Assembly (NCBI RefSeq): GCF_020215705.1
Contig: NZ_JAIWNB010000009.1
Coordinates: 248,001-312,000 of the forward strand
Source: Nonomuraea aurantiaca
GTDB lineage: Bacteria > Actinomycetota > Actinomycetes > Streptosporangiales > Streptosporangiaceae
Length of the DNA: 64,000 nucleotides
Reading direction: 5' to 3'
In this document: one piece after another, positions 7,540 through 16,081 of the stretch
Layout: the number at the start of each line of letters is the position of its first letter
Position numbering within the stretch: the stretch's first letter is position 1
Made by a program: the position numbers and the translations under genes
The notes under the pieces: model-generated
Databases searched by the model: none
What the model saw: only the letters and a program-made list of their open reading frames with translations
Told to the model about the DNA's origin: nothing

Positions 7540-8610
7540 TCAGCGGAGGTCGCTGATCAGTTTCTCCCACTGTTCGCCCACTCCAGCCGCTTCGTGCCGA
7601 ATAGCCGTCTCCAATGCGCCCGCGGCGAGCGAGCGGCGCCGGCGCTCGTCGTCGATCAGCGCGAGCAGCGCGGCCGCGAACAGCTCCAGCCCGTCGTCGG
7701 CGGCCGGCACCAGCACCCCGTTGTAGCCGGTGGCCACGAACTCGTTCGGCCCCCTGGCGCCGTCGAAGGCCACCACCGGCACCCCGCAGCCCATGGCCTC
7801 CAGCACGGTCATGCCGAGATCGGCGGTGCTGGAGGTGTTGGCCACGATCGACGCCTTGGCGAACTCGCCCGCCAGGTCCGGCGTGACGCCCATGAAGTAG
7901 ACGTGGTTGTGCAGGTCGAGCTCTCGGACGAGCGCGCGCAGCCGCCGCTCCTCGGGGCCTCCGCCGTACAGTCGCAGCTGCCAGTCCGGCCGCTTGTCGG
8001 CGACGGTGGCGAACGCCCGGATCAGCCTGTCGTACGCCTTGACGGGCTCCCAGCTGCCGCCCGCCGCGACGATGCGGTTGTCCATCCGCGAGCGCGGCCA
8101 CGGGCCGTCGGGCAGCGCGTCCGGCACGGCGTGTACGGGCGTCTCCTCGCCCAGCAGGCTGCCCCACTCCTCCTGCGCGCTCTCCGTGGCCGTGACGACG
8201 GCGTCGAGACGCGGATAGAAGCGTTTGACGGGCCCGGGTATCGCCGGGTTCGTCCACTCCCGGGCGAGCTTGAGCGTCTCCCGTGGCGCGTGCCTGGCCG
8301 CCTGGACGCTCAACCCCGGCCGGGTGGTGATGAGGACGTCGGTCTTGAGGCCGCGCAGCACCCGCCATAGCGCCACCTCGGTGCGCACCTGCCCCCTGGG
8401 CAGCAGGTGCCTGACACCGGGCCGGACGTCGACCACGGCGCGCAGCGCCACTTTCGGGCTGACGGGGAAGAACGGCTTGTCCTTGTGCCGCCTGAGGCTG
8501 ATCACCTCGACGTCGTGTTGGCGGTCGGCCAGGGCGGTGGCGAGGTTGAGGGTGGAGCGCACCTCGCCGCGCATGGAGTACGCGGACGAGACGACGATGC
8601 TGACCTTCAC
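7540..8610 (-). CDS. Glycosyltransferase family 4 protein
   Basis: A 356-residue GT-B glycosyltransferase. The C-terminal donor-binding domain is clear: IVAAGGSWEPVKAYDRLIRA (residues 180-199), RLYGGGPEE, and TVLEAMGCGVPVVAFD with Glu271. The first Glu of the usual EX7E motif is replaced by Asp264. The N-terminal acceptor domain starts with SIVVSSAYSMRGEVRST. It is predicted to transfer a sugar from a nucleotide donor to an envelope glycan or lipid on the cytoplasmic side; donor and acceptor are unknown. It overlaps the stop of the upstream gene (ATGA), so the two are translationally coupled. Confidence 0.82.
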   Translation of the reverse strand: MKVSIVVSSAYSMRGEVRSTLNLATALADRQHDVEVISLRRHKDKPFFPVSPKVALRAVVDVRPGVRHLLPRGQVRTEVALWRVLRGLKTDVLITTRPGLSVQAARHAPRETLKLAREWTNPAIPGPVKRFYPRLDAVVTATESAQEEWGSLLGEETPVHAVPDALPDGPWPRSRMDNRIVAAGGSWEPVKAYDRLIRAFATVADKRPDWQLRLYGGGPEERRLRALVRELDLHNHVYFMGVTPDLAGEFAKASIVANTSSTADLGMTVLEAMGCGVPVVAFDGARGPNEFVATGYNGVLVPAADDGLELFAAALLALIDDERRRRSLAAGALETAIRHEAAGVGEQWEKLISDLR

Positions 8611-9407
8611 CGGCCCACCTCGATCCGCAGCTCGTCCTCGGCGGTGTAGGCCGGGCGGACGGCCACTCCGTCGACCCTGGCGGACGGGTAGTGCAGCCGG
8701 CGGCGCTTGCCGTCGATGTCGTCGAGCCGGGCGCCCAGGGCCATGGGCGTCGGCACCCCTTCGACCTCCAGCGACGGCTCCCAGACGCCCGAGGACTCCG
8801 GATCGGCCTCAACGACGTCGACCAGGGAGAACGCGGCGTGGAAGCGCACTCCCTGCACGGTCGCCACCGTGCGGATGGTCGTCTCGGCGGGCTGCTCGCG
8901 CTGGAGCGCCAGCCTGGCCTCGTGGCGCGAGTCGTCGTCCTCGAGACCGGTGTAGGCGAGCAGGCCCATCACCTCGAACCGGCCCTCCCTGAACCAGATC
9001 GAGCGCACCTCCGCCGCGGGCTCGGCGTCGGCTATCTTCAGCGCCAGGAACCCGTTACGGGTGCGATAGGAGCGATAGGCGAGGGTCCGCTTGCACAGGG
9101 CGTAGGCGTCGAGGTGGTCGAGCGAGAAGCCCGGGTCGATGCTGCGCAGCCGCGAGCGTTTGCCGTCGCGGCGCAGGTAGGCGTCCCAGCGCCCGGGGCT
9201 GAGCATCAGCGGCGCCAGCGACACCGCCAGGCTGGCCTCCCGCGTCCTGGCCCCCGGCGTGCCGAGCAACACGTCCCGCTCGACCCCCGTCGTCCGGTGC
9301 CTGAGCACGAGCTCTGTGCCTTCCCTCAGCGGTTCCTCGATCGCGAGTCGCAGGGAGAGCACGTCGGCGAGCGTGACTTCCGCGTCTGTGACGACGACGC
9401 GCATCAC
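8607..9407 (-). CDS. Hypothetical protein coupled to a glycosyltransferase
   Basis: A 266-residue protein rich in beta-strand-like segments (ELVLRHRTTGVERDVLL, VSLAPLMLSPGRWDAYLR), with a more basic middle (CKRTLAYRSYRTRNGFLAL). It has no signal peptide and no membrane helix. Its stop overlaps the start of the family 4 glycosyltransferase, so it probably acts in the same glycan pathway. From memory, similar domains are fused to or sit beside teichoic-acid-type glycosyl or glycerophosphotransferases in actinomycetes, where they may serve as accessory beta-sandwich domains. This assignment is tentative. Confidence 0.6.
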   Translation of the reverse strand: MMRVVVTDAEVTLADVLSLRLAIEEPLREGTELVLRHRTTGVERDVLLGTPGARTREASLAVSLAPLMLSPGRWDAYLRRDGKRSRLRSIDPGFSLDHLDAYALCKRTLAYRSYRTRNGFLALKIADAEPAAEVRSIWFREGRFEVMGLLAYTGLEDDDSRHEARLALQREQPAETTIRTVATVQGVRFHAAFSLVDVVEADPESSGVWEPSLEVEGVPTPMALGARLDDIDGKRRRLHYPSARVDGVAVRPAYTAEDELRIEVGR

Positions 9408-9511
9408 GAGCCCCCTCCCCGTCGAATGAAGCCATGCGACGTTGAGGTTACCGTGATTTTCCCGTTATGTGGATGGCAGTTTTCCCGCACTTGGGCCCCC
9501 TGACGTGCAGA

Positions 9512-9538
9512 ACTCCTCTACAAGCGCTGTAGAGGAGT
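9512..9538 (-). terminator. Perfect 11-bp hairpin after the Fe-S reductase
   Basis: ACTCCTCTACA (9512-9522) and TGTAGAGGAGT (9528-9538) form a perfect stem with the 5-base loop AGCGC, 14 bases past the stop of the minus-strand reductase. There is no strong T-run on the minus strand, so termination is likely but not certain. Confidence 0.65.
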
Positions 9539-9552
9539 CCGACATTCCCCCG

Positions 9553-11664
9553 TCAGGAGCCGCTTTTAACCGATTTGATCAGGAGCTGGGCCACGTCCAC
9601 GACCTCGAGGGACTCCTTCGCCTCGCCGGTGTTCTTCTTCTCGTTGATGGCGTCGCCGAGCATCACCATGCAGAACGGGCAGGCGGTGGAGACGGTGTCA
9701 GGATTGGTGGTCAGCGCCTCGTCGACCCGCTCGGTGTTGATGCGCTTGCCGATGCGCTCTTCCATCCACATCCGGGCGCCGCCGGCGCCGCAGCAGAAAC
9801 CGCGATCCTTGTGCCGGTGCATCTCCTGCGTCTGTACGCCGGGCACCTTCGACATGATGTCGCGGGGCTGGGAGTAGACCTTGTTGTGGCGGCCGAGGAA
9901 GCACGGGTCGTGGTAGGTGATCTTCTCCTCGATCGGCGTGATCGGGGTGAGCAGTCCCTCGTCGACCAGCTTGGCCAGCAGTTGCGTGTGGTGTACGACC
10001 TCGTAGGTGCCGCCGAGCTGCGGATATTCATTGGCCAGGGTGTTGAAGCAGTGGGGGCAGGTGGCGACGATCTTCTTGACGCCCGCCTCGTTGAGGGTCT
10101 CGATGTTCTGCTGGGCGAGCATGTTGAACAGGTATTCCATGCCCAGGCGGCGGGCCGGGTCGCCGGTGCACGCCTCCATCGGGCCGAGCACGGCGAACTT
10201 CACGCCCGCGATGTGCAGCAGCTCCGCGACGGCCTTGGTGGTCTTCTTGGCCCGGTCCTCGAGCGCGCCGGCGCAGCCGACCCAGAACAGGTATTCGGCG
10301 TCCTCGGGCATCTTGTCCTCGACCAGCTCGACCTCGAAGTCCAGCTCGGAGATCCAGTCGGCCCGCTTCATCTCGGACATGCCCCAGGGGTTGCCCTTGT
10401 TCTCCAGGTTCTTGACCATCACCCCCGCCTCCGACGGGAACGACGACTCCACCATCACCTGGTAGCGGCGCATGTCGAGGATGTGGTCGATGTGCTCGAT
10501 GTCGACCGGGCACTGCTCGACGCAGGCGCCGCAGTTCGTACAGGACCACAGGACGTCGGGGTGAATCACGCCTTCTTCGCCGACCAGCGGCTTGTTCAGC
10601 AGCGCCAGCACGTCGGTGTCGGCGTGCTCGGTGGAGGCGGCCATCAGGTAGGGGGCCACCTTGAAGGCGTGGTCGCGCTGGTCGAGGATGAGCATCTTCG
10701 GCGACAGCGGCTTGTCGGTGTTCCACGCGGGGCACTGCGACTGGCAGCGGCCGCACTCGGTGCAGCTGTAGAAGTCGAGGAAGCCCTTCCAGGTGGTGTC
10801 GCCGATCTTGCCCCGGCCGAGCCGCTCGGGGTCCAGGTCCTCGTCCTCGAAGTCCACGGGCTTGCCGTCGACGCGCAGCTCGATCGCGGCGCCCAGGCCG
10901 TCGGGGCGGCGCGAGAACAGCACGTTCAGCGGCGCCGTGAAGATGTGCAGGTGCTTGCTGTGCACCACGATGACCAGGAACACCAGCATGAAGCCGATGT
11001 GCAGCAGCAGCGCGATCTCCTCCAGCAGCGAGCTGGCCGGCAGGATCTTGCCCAGGGCCAGCGACGCGAAGGCGCCCGAGGAGTAGGGGAAGTTGCCGTT
11101 GGCCGCCGCCGCGCCACGGGCCAGGAACAGCGTCCAGATGATGTTGAAGATCATGAACAGGACGAGCCAGGCGCCCCCGAGGTGGGAGCCGGAGAAGCGG
11201 GACTTGCGGCCGAGCGTCTTCGGTGAGTTCTTGATCCGGATGGCCGCGAAGGCGACCAGGCCGAGCAGGCAGGCCACCGCGATGAAGTCCTGCAGGAAGC
11301 CGAGCACCGCCCAGGTGCCGATGAGCGGGATGTGGAAGTCGGGCTCGCCGGTGATCGCGCCCTGGATGATGGCGCCGTACGCCTCGATGTAGACGGTCAA
11401 CAGGATGAAGAACGCCCACATCACGAAGAAGTGCGCCACGCCGGACGGCGTCCACTTGAGCAGCTTCTTCTGCCCGAACACCTCCACCAGCTGAGCCTTC
11501 AGCTCATCGCCGGCGTGCGTCTTCGCATACTCGATCCGTTCGGGCGCGGGCGGGCCCACCGTGGCGAGTTTGTACAGGAACAATGTCCTGCGGCCCGCCA
11601 CGGCGACCGCCAGGACGGTCATGACGAGCCCGATGATGGCCACCCAGAGCACGGGACCTCCCAC
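9553..11664 (-). CDS. Membrane Fe-S reductase, HdrD/Rv0338c-like
   Basis: A 703-residue protein. Residues 1-250 contain about six membrane helices, like a NarI-type cytochrome subunit, with several His (HFF, LLHIGF, HSKHLH) that could hold haem. Two 4Fe-4S sites follow (CTECGRCQSQC at 301-311, CTNCGACVEQC at 375-385). Then come two CCG domains (CPHCFNTL and HDPCFLG; FCCGAGGAR and CPFCMVML) of the kind that hold a cubane in heterodisulfide reductase subunits. It likely moves electrons between the quinone pool and a soluble partner. M. tuberculosis Rv0338c, reported essential, has the same layout. It is monocistronic here. Electron donor and acceptor are unknown. Confidence 0.85.
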   Translation of the reverse strand: MGGPVLWVAIIGLVMTVLAVAVAGRRTLFLYKLATVGPPAPERIEYAKTHAGDELKAQLVEVFGQKKLLKWTPSGVAHFFVMWAFFILLTVYIEAYGAIIQGAITGEPDFHIPLIGTWAVLGFLQDFIAVACLLGLVAFAAIRIKNSPKTLGRKSRFSGSHLGGAWLVLFMIFNIIWTLFLARGAAAANGNFPYSSGAFASLALGKILPASSLLEEIALLLHIGFMLVFLVIVVHSKHLHIFTAPLNVLFSRRPDGLGAAIELRVDGKPVDFEDEDLDPERLGRGKIGDTTWKGFLDFYSCTECGRCQSQCPAWNTDKPLSPKMLILDQRDHAFKVAPYLMAASTEHADTDVLALLNKPLVGEEGVIHPDVLWSCTNCGACVEQCPVDIEHIDHILDMRRYQVMVESSFPSEAGVMVKNLENKGNPWGMSEMKRADWISELDFEVELVEDKMPEDAEYLFWVGCAGALEDRAKKTTKAVAELLHIAGVKFAVLGPMEACTGDPARRLGMEYLFNMLAQQNIETLNEAGVKKIVATCPHCFNTLANEYPQLGGTYEVVHHTQLLAKLVDEGLLTPITPIEEKITYHDPCFLGRHNKVYSQPRDIMSKVPGVQTQEMHRHKDRGFCCGAGGARMWMEERIGKRINTERVDEALTTNPDTVSTACPFCMVMLGDAINEKKNTGEAKESLEVVDVAQLLIKSVKSGS

Positions 11665-11767
11665 TGACGACGTTGGCTGCCAGCGTACGGTTACGTCACC
11701 GGCCAGGCACTTCCGGAATCCTACCGACTAGTAACCTTATGGCCGGCGGCGCGCCCAGAACAATGCT

Positions 11768-12349
11768 CTACCCCGTCAAGTAGCGCTGTATCGTCGGGGC
11801 CAGCAGTTCGACCAGTTCCTCGGGATCGGCGCTCGCCAGCGGCTCCAGCTTGAGCACGTAACGGCCCATGACGATGCCGAACATCTGCCCGAAGGCGGCC
11901 TCGATCCGCAGGGGCGGCACCTCGAGCCGGTCGGCGACCCGGAAGAGCAGGGCGTTGGTGATGAATTCCCGGAACATCATCTCGGCCTGCTGGTTCGTCA
12001 TGGCCGACCGGATCAGCGCGATCATCGGCTCGCGCGTCTCGGGCTGACCCGTCACCGTCAGGAGCAGCCGGACGAGCCGCTCCCCGATCTCCTCGCGCGG
12101 CCCGTCGAGCAGCAACGGCACGACCTGTTCGGGAGTGACCGGCAGCCGCATCGCCGCCGCGAACATGCCTTCCTTGGTGTCGAAGTAGTGGTGCACCAGG
12201 GCGGGATCGACCTTGGCCTCCCTGGCGATGCCGCGCACGGTCGCCTTGTCGAACCCCTTCTCGGCGAAGACACGCCGGGCCGCGGCCAGAATCTCCCCCC
12301 GCGTATCCGCCGACCCCGGCCGCCGCCCCGGCCTCTTGGCAGCGTTCAT
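11768..12349 (-). CDS. TetR-family transcriptional regulator
   Basis: A 193-residue regulator. Residues 16-62 are the TetR helix-turn-helix (REILAAARRVFAEKGFDKAT, REAKVDPALVHHYFDTKE). The C-terminal part carries a conserved segment, MTNQQAEMMFREFI, seen in one TetR subfamily. Its start is 16 bases after the methyltransferase gene on the same strand, so it probably closes an operon with the TIM-barrel and methyltransferase genes. The ligand is not predictable. Confidence 0.85.
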   Translation of the reverse strand: MNAAKRPGRRPGSADTRGEILAAARRVFAEKGFDKATVRGIAREAKVDPALVHHYFDTKEGMFAAAMRLPVTPEQVVPLLLDGPREEIGERLVRLLLTVTGQPETREPMIALIRSAMTNQQAEMMFREFITNALLFRVADRLEVPPLRIEAAFGQMFGIVMGRYVLKLEPLASADPEELVELLAPTIQRYLTG

Positions 12350-12365
12350 GCCGCTGTCTTGATCG

Positions 12366-13130
12366 TCATCGGCCCACGGCCAGGTAGACGCGCATTGGCA
12401 CGTGCATCACGCCCTCTGGAAAGACCTTGCGCAGCTCCACCCGCTGGCGCGCGACGAGCTCGTCGGCGGCCTCCGGGGACAGCGCCGCCATGTAGGAATG
12501 CGAGCGGAGATCCAGCAGGAAGTCCTCGATGCCGATCAGCCGGGTCCAGGCGATCCAGCGCTCCTCGACCACGTCCAGGGCAGCGGCGATGGGCGGCACG
12601 GACCACTCCTCCAGCGCCTGGCCCCAGTAGGTCGGGCACGCCTCCGCCAGCCGCACCTCATAGGCGGCCAGCCAGTCGGCCTGGGCGGCGTGGGCGAAGT
12701 TCCAGCAGCCCGCGATGGCCCCCTCGGGCCGCAGCACCCGCCTGGCCTCGGCGATCGAGATCACCGGGTCGAGCCAGTGCCAGGACTGGGCGTAGGTCAC
12801 CAGATCGGCCACCCCGTCCGTCAGCGGCAGCGCGTTGCCATCGGCCAGCACCGCGACCGTGCCGCCGTCCTCGACCTTCGAGTGCAGGCGGGCCAGCATT
12901 GCCGCGCCCGCGTCCACCGCGATCACCCGCGAGCCGCGGGCCCGCAGCGCGCGCGTCAGGATGCCGGTGCCCGCGCCCACGTCCACCGCCGTCGCGCCGG
13001 CGAACTCGACGCCGGACACCTCCGACAGCGCGTGGTACATCTCGTCGGGGTACGCCGGCCGGGCCGCGTCGTAGGCGTCGGCGACGCTGTCGAACACCTT
13101 GCCCAGTTTCCTCATCGGTCCGACGCTCAT
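12366..13130 (-). CDS. Class I SAM-dependent methyltransferase
   Basis: A 254-residue methyltransferase. The SAM motif I is [14 protein letters not shown] near residue 50, motif II is [11 protein letters not shown], and the later motif [15 protein letters not shown] is typical of the Methyltransf_11 group. The substrate is likely a small molecule. The start ATG 13130 overlaps the upstream TGA (ATGA), so an upstream in-frame extension is rejected. Its operon partners are the sugar isomerase-like gene and the TetR regulator. Confidence 0.8.
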   Translation of the reverse strand: MSVGPMRKLGKVFDSVADAYDAARPAYPDEMYHALSEVSGVEFAGATAVDVGAGTGILTRALRARGSRVIAVDAGAAMLARLHSKVEDGGTVAVLADGNALPLTDGVADLVTYAQSWHWLDPVISIAEARRVLRPEGAIAGCWNFAHAAQADWLAAYEVRLAEACPTYWGQALEEWSVPPIAAALDVVEERWIAWTRLIGIEDFLLDLRSHSYMAALSPEAADELVARQRVELRKVFPEGVMHVPMRVYLAVGR

Positions 13131-13936
13131 CGGGCGGCCGCCAGGTAGAGGCGGGCGAAGGCGAGTGCCTCGGCCAGGTCGTCGATCCGCTCCGTACGGC
13201 TGGCGGCCTTGCGGGTGTTGATCTCCAGCACCACCAGGCCGCCGTAGCCGGACTTGGCCAGCCGTTCCAGCATGGGCGCGCACGGCTGGTTGCCCCTGCC
13301 GGGTACGAGGTGCTCGTCCTTGTTCGTCACGCCGAGGCCGTCGGCCAGGTGCAGGTGCGCGAGACGGTCGCCGAGCTTGGTGGCCATCTCCATGGCGTCG
13401 GTGCCGGAGACGGCCGTGTGCGACAGGTCGAGCGTGACGTGCGGGAAGTCGTAGTCGGTCGGGTTCCAGTCGGGTGAGTAGGGGACCACGTCGTTGCCCC
13501 TGGCCTTGAGCGGGAACATGTTCTCCACGGCGAACGTGACTCCGGTCTCCTCACGCATGCGGGCCAGCCCGGTCTCGAAGTCACGCGCGTATTCGCGCTG
13601 CCAGCGGAACGGCGGGTGCACCACGACCGTCGAGGCGCCCAGCCGTTCGGCCGCCTTCTGGGCCTTGACCAGCTTGGCCCAGGGGTCGCGGCCCCAGACG
13701 CGTTGCGTGACGAGCAGGCAGGGGGCGTGGATGGCCAGCACCGGGAGTTCGTAATGCTCCGAGAGCCGCTCGATCACGTCGATGTCCTGGCTCACGGGAT
13801 CGGCGCCGACCATGATCTCGACCCCGTCGTAACCCAGGCGCGCGGCCAGCTCGAACGCGTCGGGGGTGCGTTCTGGATATACCGAAGCGGTGGACAATGC
13901 GATCTTCGCACTGGGCACTCGGATGACGTCAGCCAC
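13127..13936 (-). CDS. Sugar phosphate isomerase/epimerase-like TIM barrel
   Basis: A 269-residue protein of the xylose-isomerase/AP-endonuclease-2 superfamily. The motifs [53 protein letters not shown] and [10 protein letters not shown] lie at the ends of successive barrel strands, where they supply the metal-binding Glu, His and Asp residues. This metal set supports an isomerase or epimerase on a sugar or polyol; the substrate is unknown. It is the first gene of a three-gene minus-strand operon and its stop overlaps the methyltransferase start. Confidence 0.8.
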   Translation of the reverse strand: MADVIRVPSAKIALSTASVYPERTPDAFELAARLGYDGVEIMVGADPVSQDIDVIERLSEHYELPVLAIHAPCLLVTQRVWGRDPWAKLVKAQKAAERLGASTVVVHPPFRWQREYARDFETGLARMREETGVTFAVENMFPLKARGNDVVPYSPDWNPTDYDFPHVTLDLSHTAVSGTDAMEMATKLGDRLAHLHLADGLGVTNKDEHLVPGRGNQPCAPMLERLAKSGYGGLVVLEINTRKAASRTERIDDLAEALAFARLYLAAAR

Positions 13937-13991
13937 GTTGCCAGCCTAAGCCGGTGACGCCGATCTGGCGCGCGAGCCCTACGGTTGGACC

Positions 13992-14690
13992 ATGCCACGG
14001 ATCGCCAAAGGCGCCATCCCCAGCCCCAACATCTGGAACTCTCCCCAGGTCTACGAGCTGGAGAATCGCGCCGTCGACCCCGAGGGCGCCGCCAACGCGG
14101 CGATGCGCGCCCTGCGCTCCTGGGACGGCGCCACGGTGCTCGACATCGGCTGCGGCACCGGCTACCACCTACCGACCTTCGCGGCCGAGGCGGCGAAGGT
14201 GATCGGCGTCGAGCCCCATGGCGACCTGGTCGCGCTCGCCCGCCGCCGCTGCGCCGGGCTGCCCTCCGTCGAGATCCACGCCGCCACCGCGCAGGCCCTG
14301 CCCGTGCCCGACGCGTCCGTGGACGTCGCGGTGGCGCGGTGGGCCTACTTCTTCGGCCCCGGCTGCGAGCCCGGCTTACGGGAGCTCTCCCGGGTCGTAC
14401 GGCGCGGCGGCACGGCCTTCGTCATCGACCTGGACGCCACCCGTGGGGCCTTCGGCAGGTGGTTCCAGCGCACGGTGCCCACCTACTCCGCCAGGACGGT
14501 GGAGTCCTTCTGGGACCTCCACGGGTGGCGGCGCCAGCCACTCGACCTGCGAATGGCCTTCTCCCGCCGGGCCGACCTGGAGGCGGTGCTGCGCATCGAG
14601 TTCACGCCCGAGGTGGCCGCCCAGGCGATCGCCGAGACCCCCGGCCTCGACCTCCCCTACCCGAACGTGCTGCGCTGGCGCTCGTACTGA
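13992..14690 (+). CDS. Class I SAM-dependent methyltransferase
   Basis: A 232-residue protein with motif I VLDIGCGTGYHLPTF near residue 50, an acidic motif II VIGVEPHGDL, and VDVAVARWAYFFGPG as the motif IV region. The N-terminal segment IPSPNIWNSPQVYELENRA is typical of a subgroup of actinobacterial methyltransferases. It is cytoplasmic with an unknown substrate. It is divergent from the TIM-barrel operon across a gap of only 55 bases, which must hold both promoters. A 58-bp repeat array begins immediately after its stop. Confidence 0.8.
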   Translation: MPRIAKGAIPSPNIWNSPQVYELENRAVDPEGAANAAMRALRSWDGATVLDIGCGTGYHLPTFAAEAAKVIGVEPHGDLVALARRRCAGLPSVEIHAATAQALPVPDASVDVAVARWAYFFGPGCEPGLRELSRVVRRGGTAFVIDLDATRGAFGRWFQRTVPTYSARTVESFWDLHGWRRQPLDLRMAFSRRADLEAVLRIEFTPEVAAQAIAETPGLDLPYPNVLRWRSY

Positions 14691-15240
14691 TTAGTGCGGC
14701 ACCCACGACCGTCCGCCGGGCCTCCGCTCTTCCGCTCCCTCCGGGGGTCCCTCAAGGCCCCTGCCATCACAGACGGCCCCCTCCCGCCCTCGGAGCGGGC
14801 GGCCCTCCACAGGGTGCGGCCCTCTGCAGGGGTGGCCCTCCGCAGGGGGTCGCCCTCCGCGGGGATCCCGCCCCCAGACCGTCTCCTTCCGCCCCTGGGA
14901 GGGGATCCCCCACAGGTCCCTGTCACCACGGACCGCCCTCTTCCAGGCCCCCAAGAGGGCGGCTCTCCACAGGGGCTCAGCCACCACGGACCGCCCTCAT
15001 CCGCTTCCCCGAAGCGCATGTCCCTCCCCAGCGACCGCAGCCACCGATGACCGTTTACTTCCGCTCCCCGGAAGTGGGGTCCCCATGAGGCCCCTGCCAC
15101 CTGGACCGCCTTCTTCCGCGCTCGGAGCGGTCGTTCCTCCACACGGACCCCAGCCACCACAGACCGCTCTCACCCGCCCCTGGAAAGGGGTATCCCTCCA
15201 AAGGACACCAACCACCACGGACCGTCACACGAATCGAAAC
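14691..15240. repeat. Imperfect 58-bp tandem repeat array, copy 1
   Basis: This gene-free stretch between the methyltransferase and the MerR gene is an array of about nine degenerate units. The conserved core CCACCACGGACCG recurs at about 14923, 14981, 15041, 15096, 15154 and 15212, that is at steps of 55 to 60 bases. Each core is followed by a segment like CTCTTCCGCCCC and a GGGGATCCCC- or GGGGTATCCC-like stretch. Earlier units (14700-14900) are more decayed. Period variation is not a multiple of three, so it does not encode protein. The reverse complement of the same unit occurs at 39669-39860. Confidence 0.85.
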
Positions 15241-15295
15241 GGTCGTGGGACGAACCCACCTGGAGAACCGTCGTGGTGACCGCACCAAGAGGCGC

Positions 15296-15326
15296 TTGAC
15301 ATTGACGTCAGTGTCAACGTTTACCG
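15296..15326 (+). promoter_or_regulatory. MerR-type promoter with operator dyad
   Basis: A -35 element TTGACA (15296-15301) is followed by the dyad TTGACGTCAGTGTCAA (15302-15317) and a weak -10 near TTTACC (15320-15325). An operator inside a spacer of about 18-19 bp is the classic MerR layout, in which the activator twists the DNA to align the two elements. The ATG at 15334 is so close that the transcript may be nearly leaderless. Confidence 0.65.
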
Positions 15327-15333
15327 TGGAGGC

Positions 15334-15708
15334 ATGCGCATCGGAGAGCTGGCCGAACGGACCGGGGTGAGCACCCGATCACTCCGCTACTACGAGGAGC
15401 ACGGTCTGCTCAGGGCCAGGCGCGGGTCCAACGGCTACCGCGACTACGCGGAGGAGGACATCAAGCTGGTGTCCGAGATCCGGGCGCTGTTGTCCGTGGG
15501 ATTCACGCTGGAGGACACCCGGCCCTTCGTCGACTGCCTGCGCTCCGGCCACAGCACGGGTGGCTCCTGCAGCGAGTCGGTCGCCGTCTACCAGCGCAAG
15601 CTGGCCCAGATCGACGACGAGATCCGCGTCCTGCTCGCCCGCCGCGCCGAGGTCGCCGCCCAGCTCGGCGCGGCGTGCCCTGGTTGCGTTCTAAGAGGAG
15701 AGAAATGA
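15334..15708 (+). CDS. MerR-family regulator with four cysteines
   Basis: A 124-residue regulator. Residues 1-70 form the MerR winged helix (RIGELAERTGVSTRSLRYYEE), and residues 82-112 are the dimer helix. Cysteines lie at 68, 79, 115 and 118, the last two as a CPGC pair near the C terminus. This pattern could bind a metal or switch by disulfide. The promoter just upstream holds a MerR-style dyad, so it is probably autoregulated. Its stop overlaps the thioredoxin start (ATGA), which points to a thiol-redox role rather than a metal one. Confidence 0.82.
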   Translation: MRIGELAERTGVSTRSLRYYEEHGLLRARRGSNGYRDYAEEDIKLVSEIRALLSVGFTLEDTRPFVDCLRSGHSTGGSCSESVAVYQRKLAQIDDEIRVLLARRAEVAAQLGAACPGCVLRGEK

Positions 15709-16010
15709 TCGAGCTGAACACCGCGAACTTCGAGGAGAAGGTGCTCAAGAGCGACCAGCCGGTGCTCGTCGACTTCTGGGCCGAATGGTGCGGGCCATGC
15801 CGCATGGTCGCCCCCGTACTCGCGGAGATCGAGGCCGAGCACGGCCTGACCATCGGCAAGCTCAACAGCGACGAGAACCCAGAGATCTCGGCCCGCTACG
15901 GCGTCATGGGGCTGCCCACGATGCTGCTGTTCGAGAACGGGGAGCCGGTCAAGCAGGTCGTCGGGGCCAAGCCGAAGCGCATGATCGAGGCCGAACTGGG
16001 CCTGACCTGA
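15705..16010 (+). CDS. trxA: Thioredoxin
   Basis: A 101-residue classic thioredoxin with the active site DFWAEWCGPC, the cis-Pro motif GLPT, and the C-terminal helix region. It reduces protein disulfides in the cytoplasm with electrons from thioredoxin reductase. ATG 15705 has AAGAGGAG upstream inside the MerR gene and overlaps its stop, so the two are translationally coupled. This copy is not beside trxB, so it is probably an inducible extra thioredoxin. Confidence 0.9.
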   Translation: MIELNTANFEEKVLKSDQPVLVDFWAEWCGPCRMVAPVLAEIEAEHGLTIGKLNSDENPEISARYGVMGLPTMLLFENGEPVKQVVGAKPKRMIEAELGLT

Positions 16011-16081
16011 ACGCCCGTACCTTGCGAAGGACCGCCCGTATCTCGTGAAGATTGTCGGCGCGGCCCGCTAGCCTGCTCCGC

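Noticed and set aside
9469-11226. Long plus-strand ORF opposite the Fe-S reductase
   Set aside because: Antisense shadow; the minus strand carries the Cys motifs and membrane helices.
14691-14987. ORFs through the 58-bp repeat array
   Set aside because: Unit length varies between 55 and 60 bases, so no frame is kept; composition is not protein-like.
14691-15240. Possible CRISPR array
   Set aside because: Repeats are degenerate and directly adjacent with no unique spacers, and no cas gene is present.
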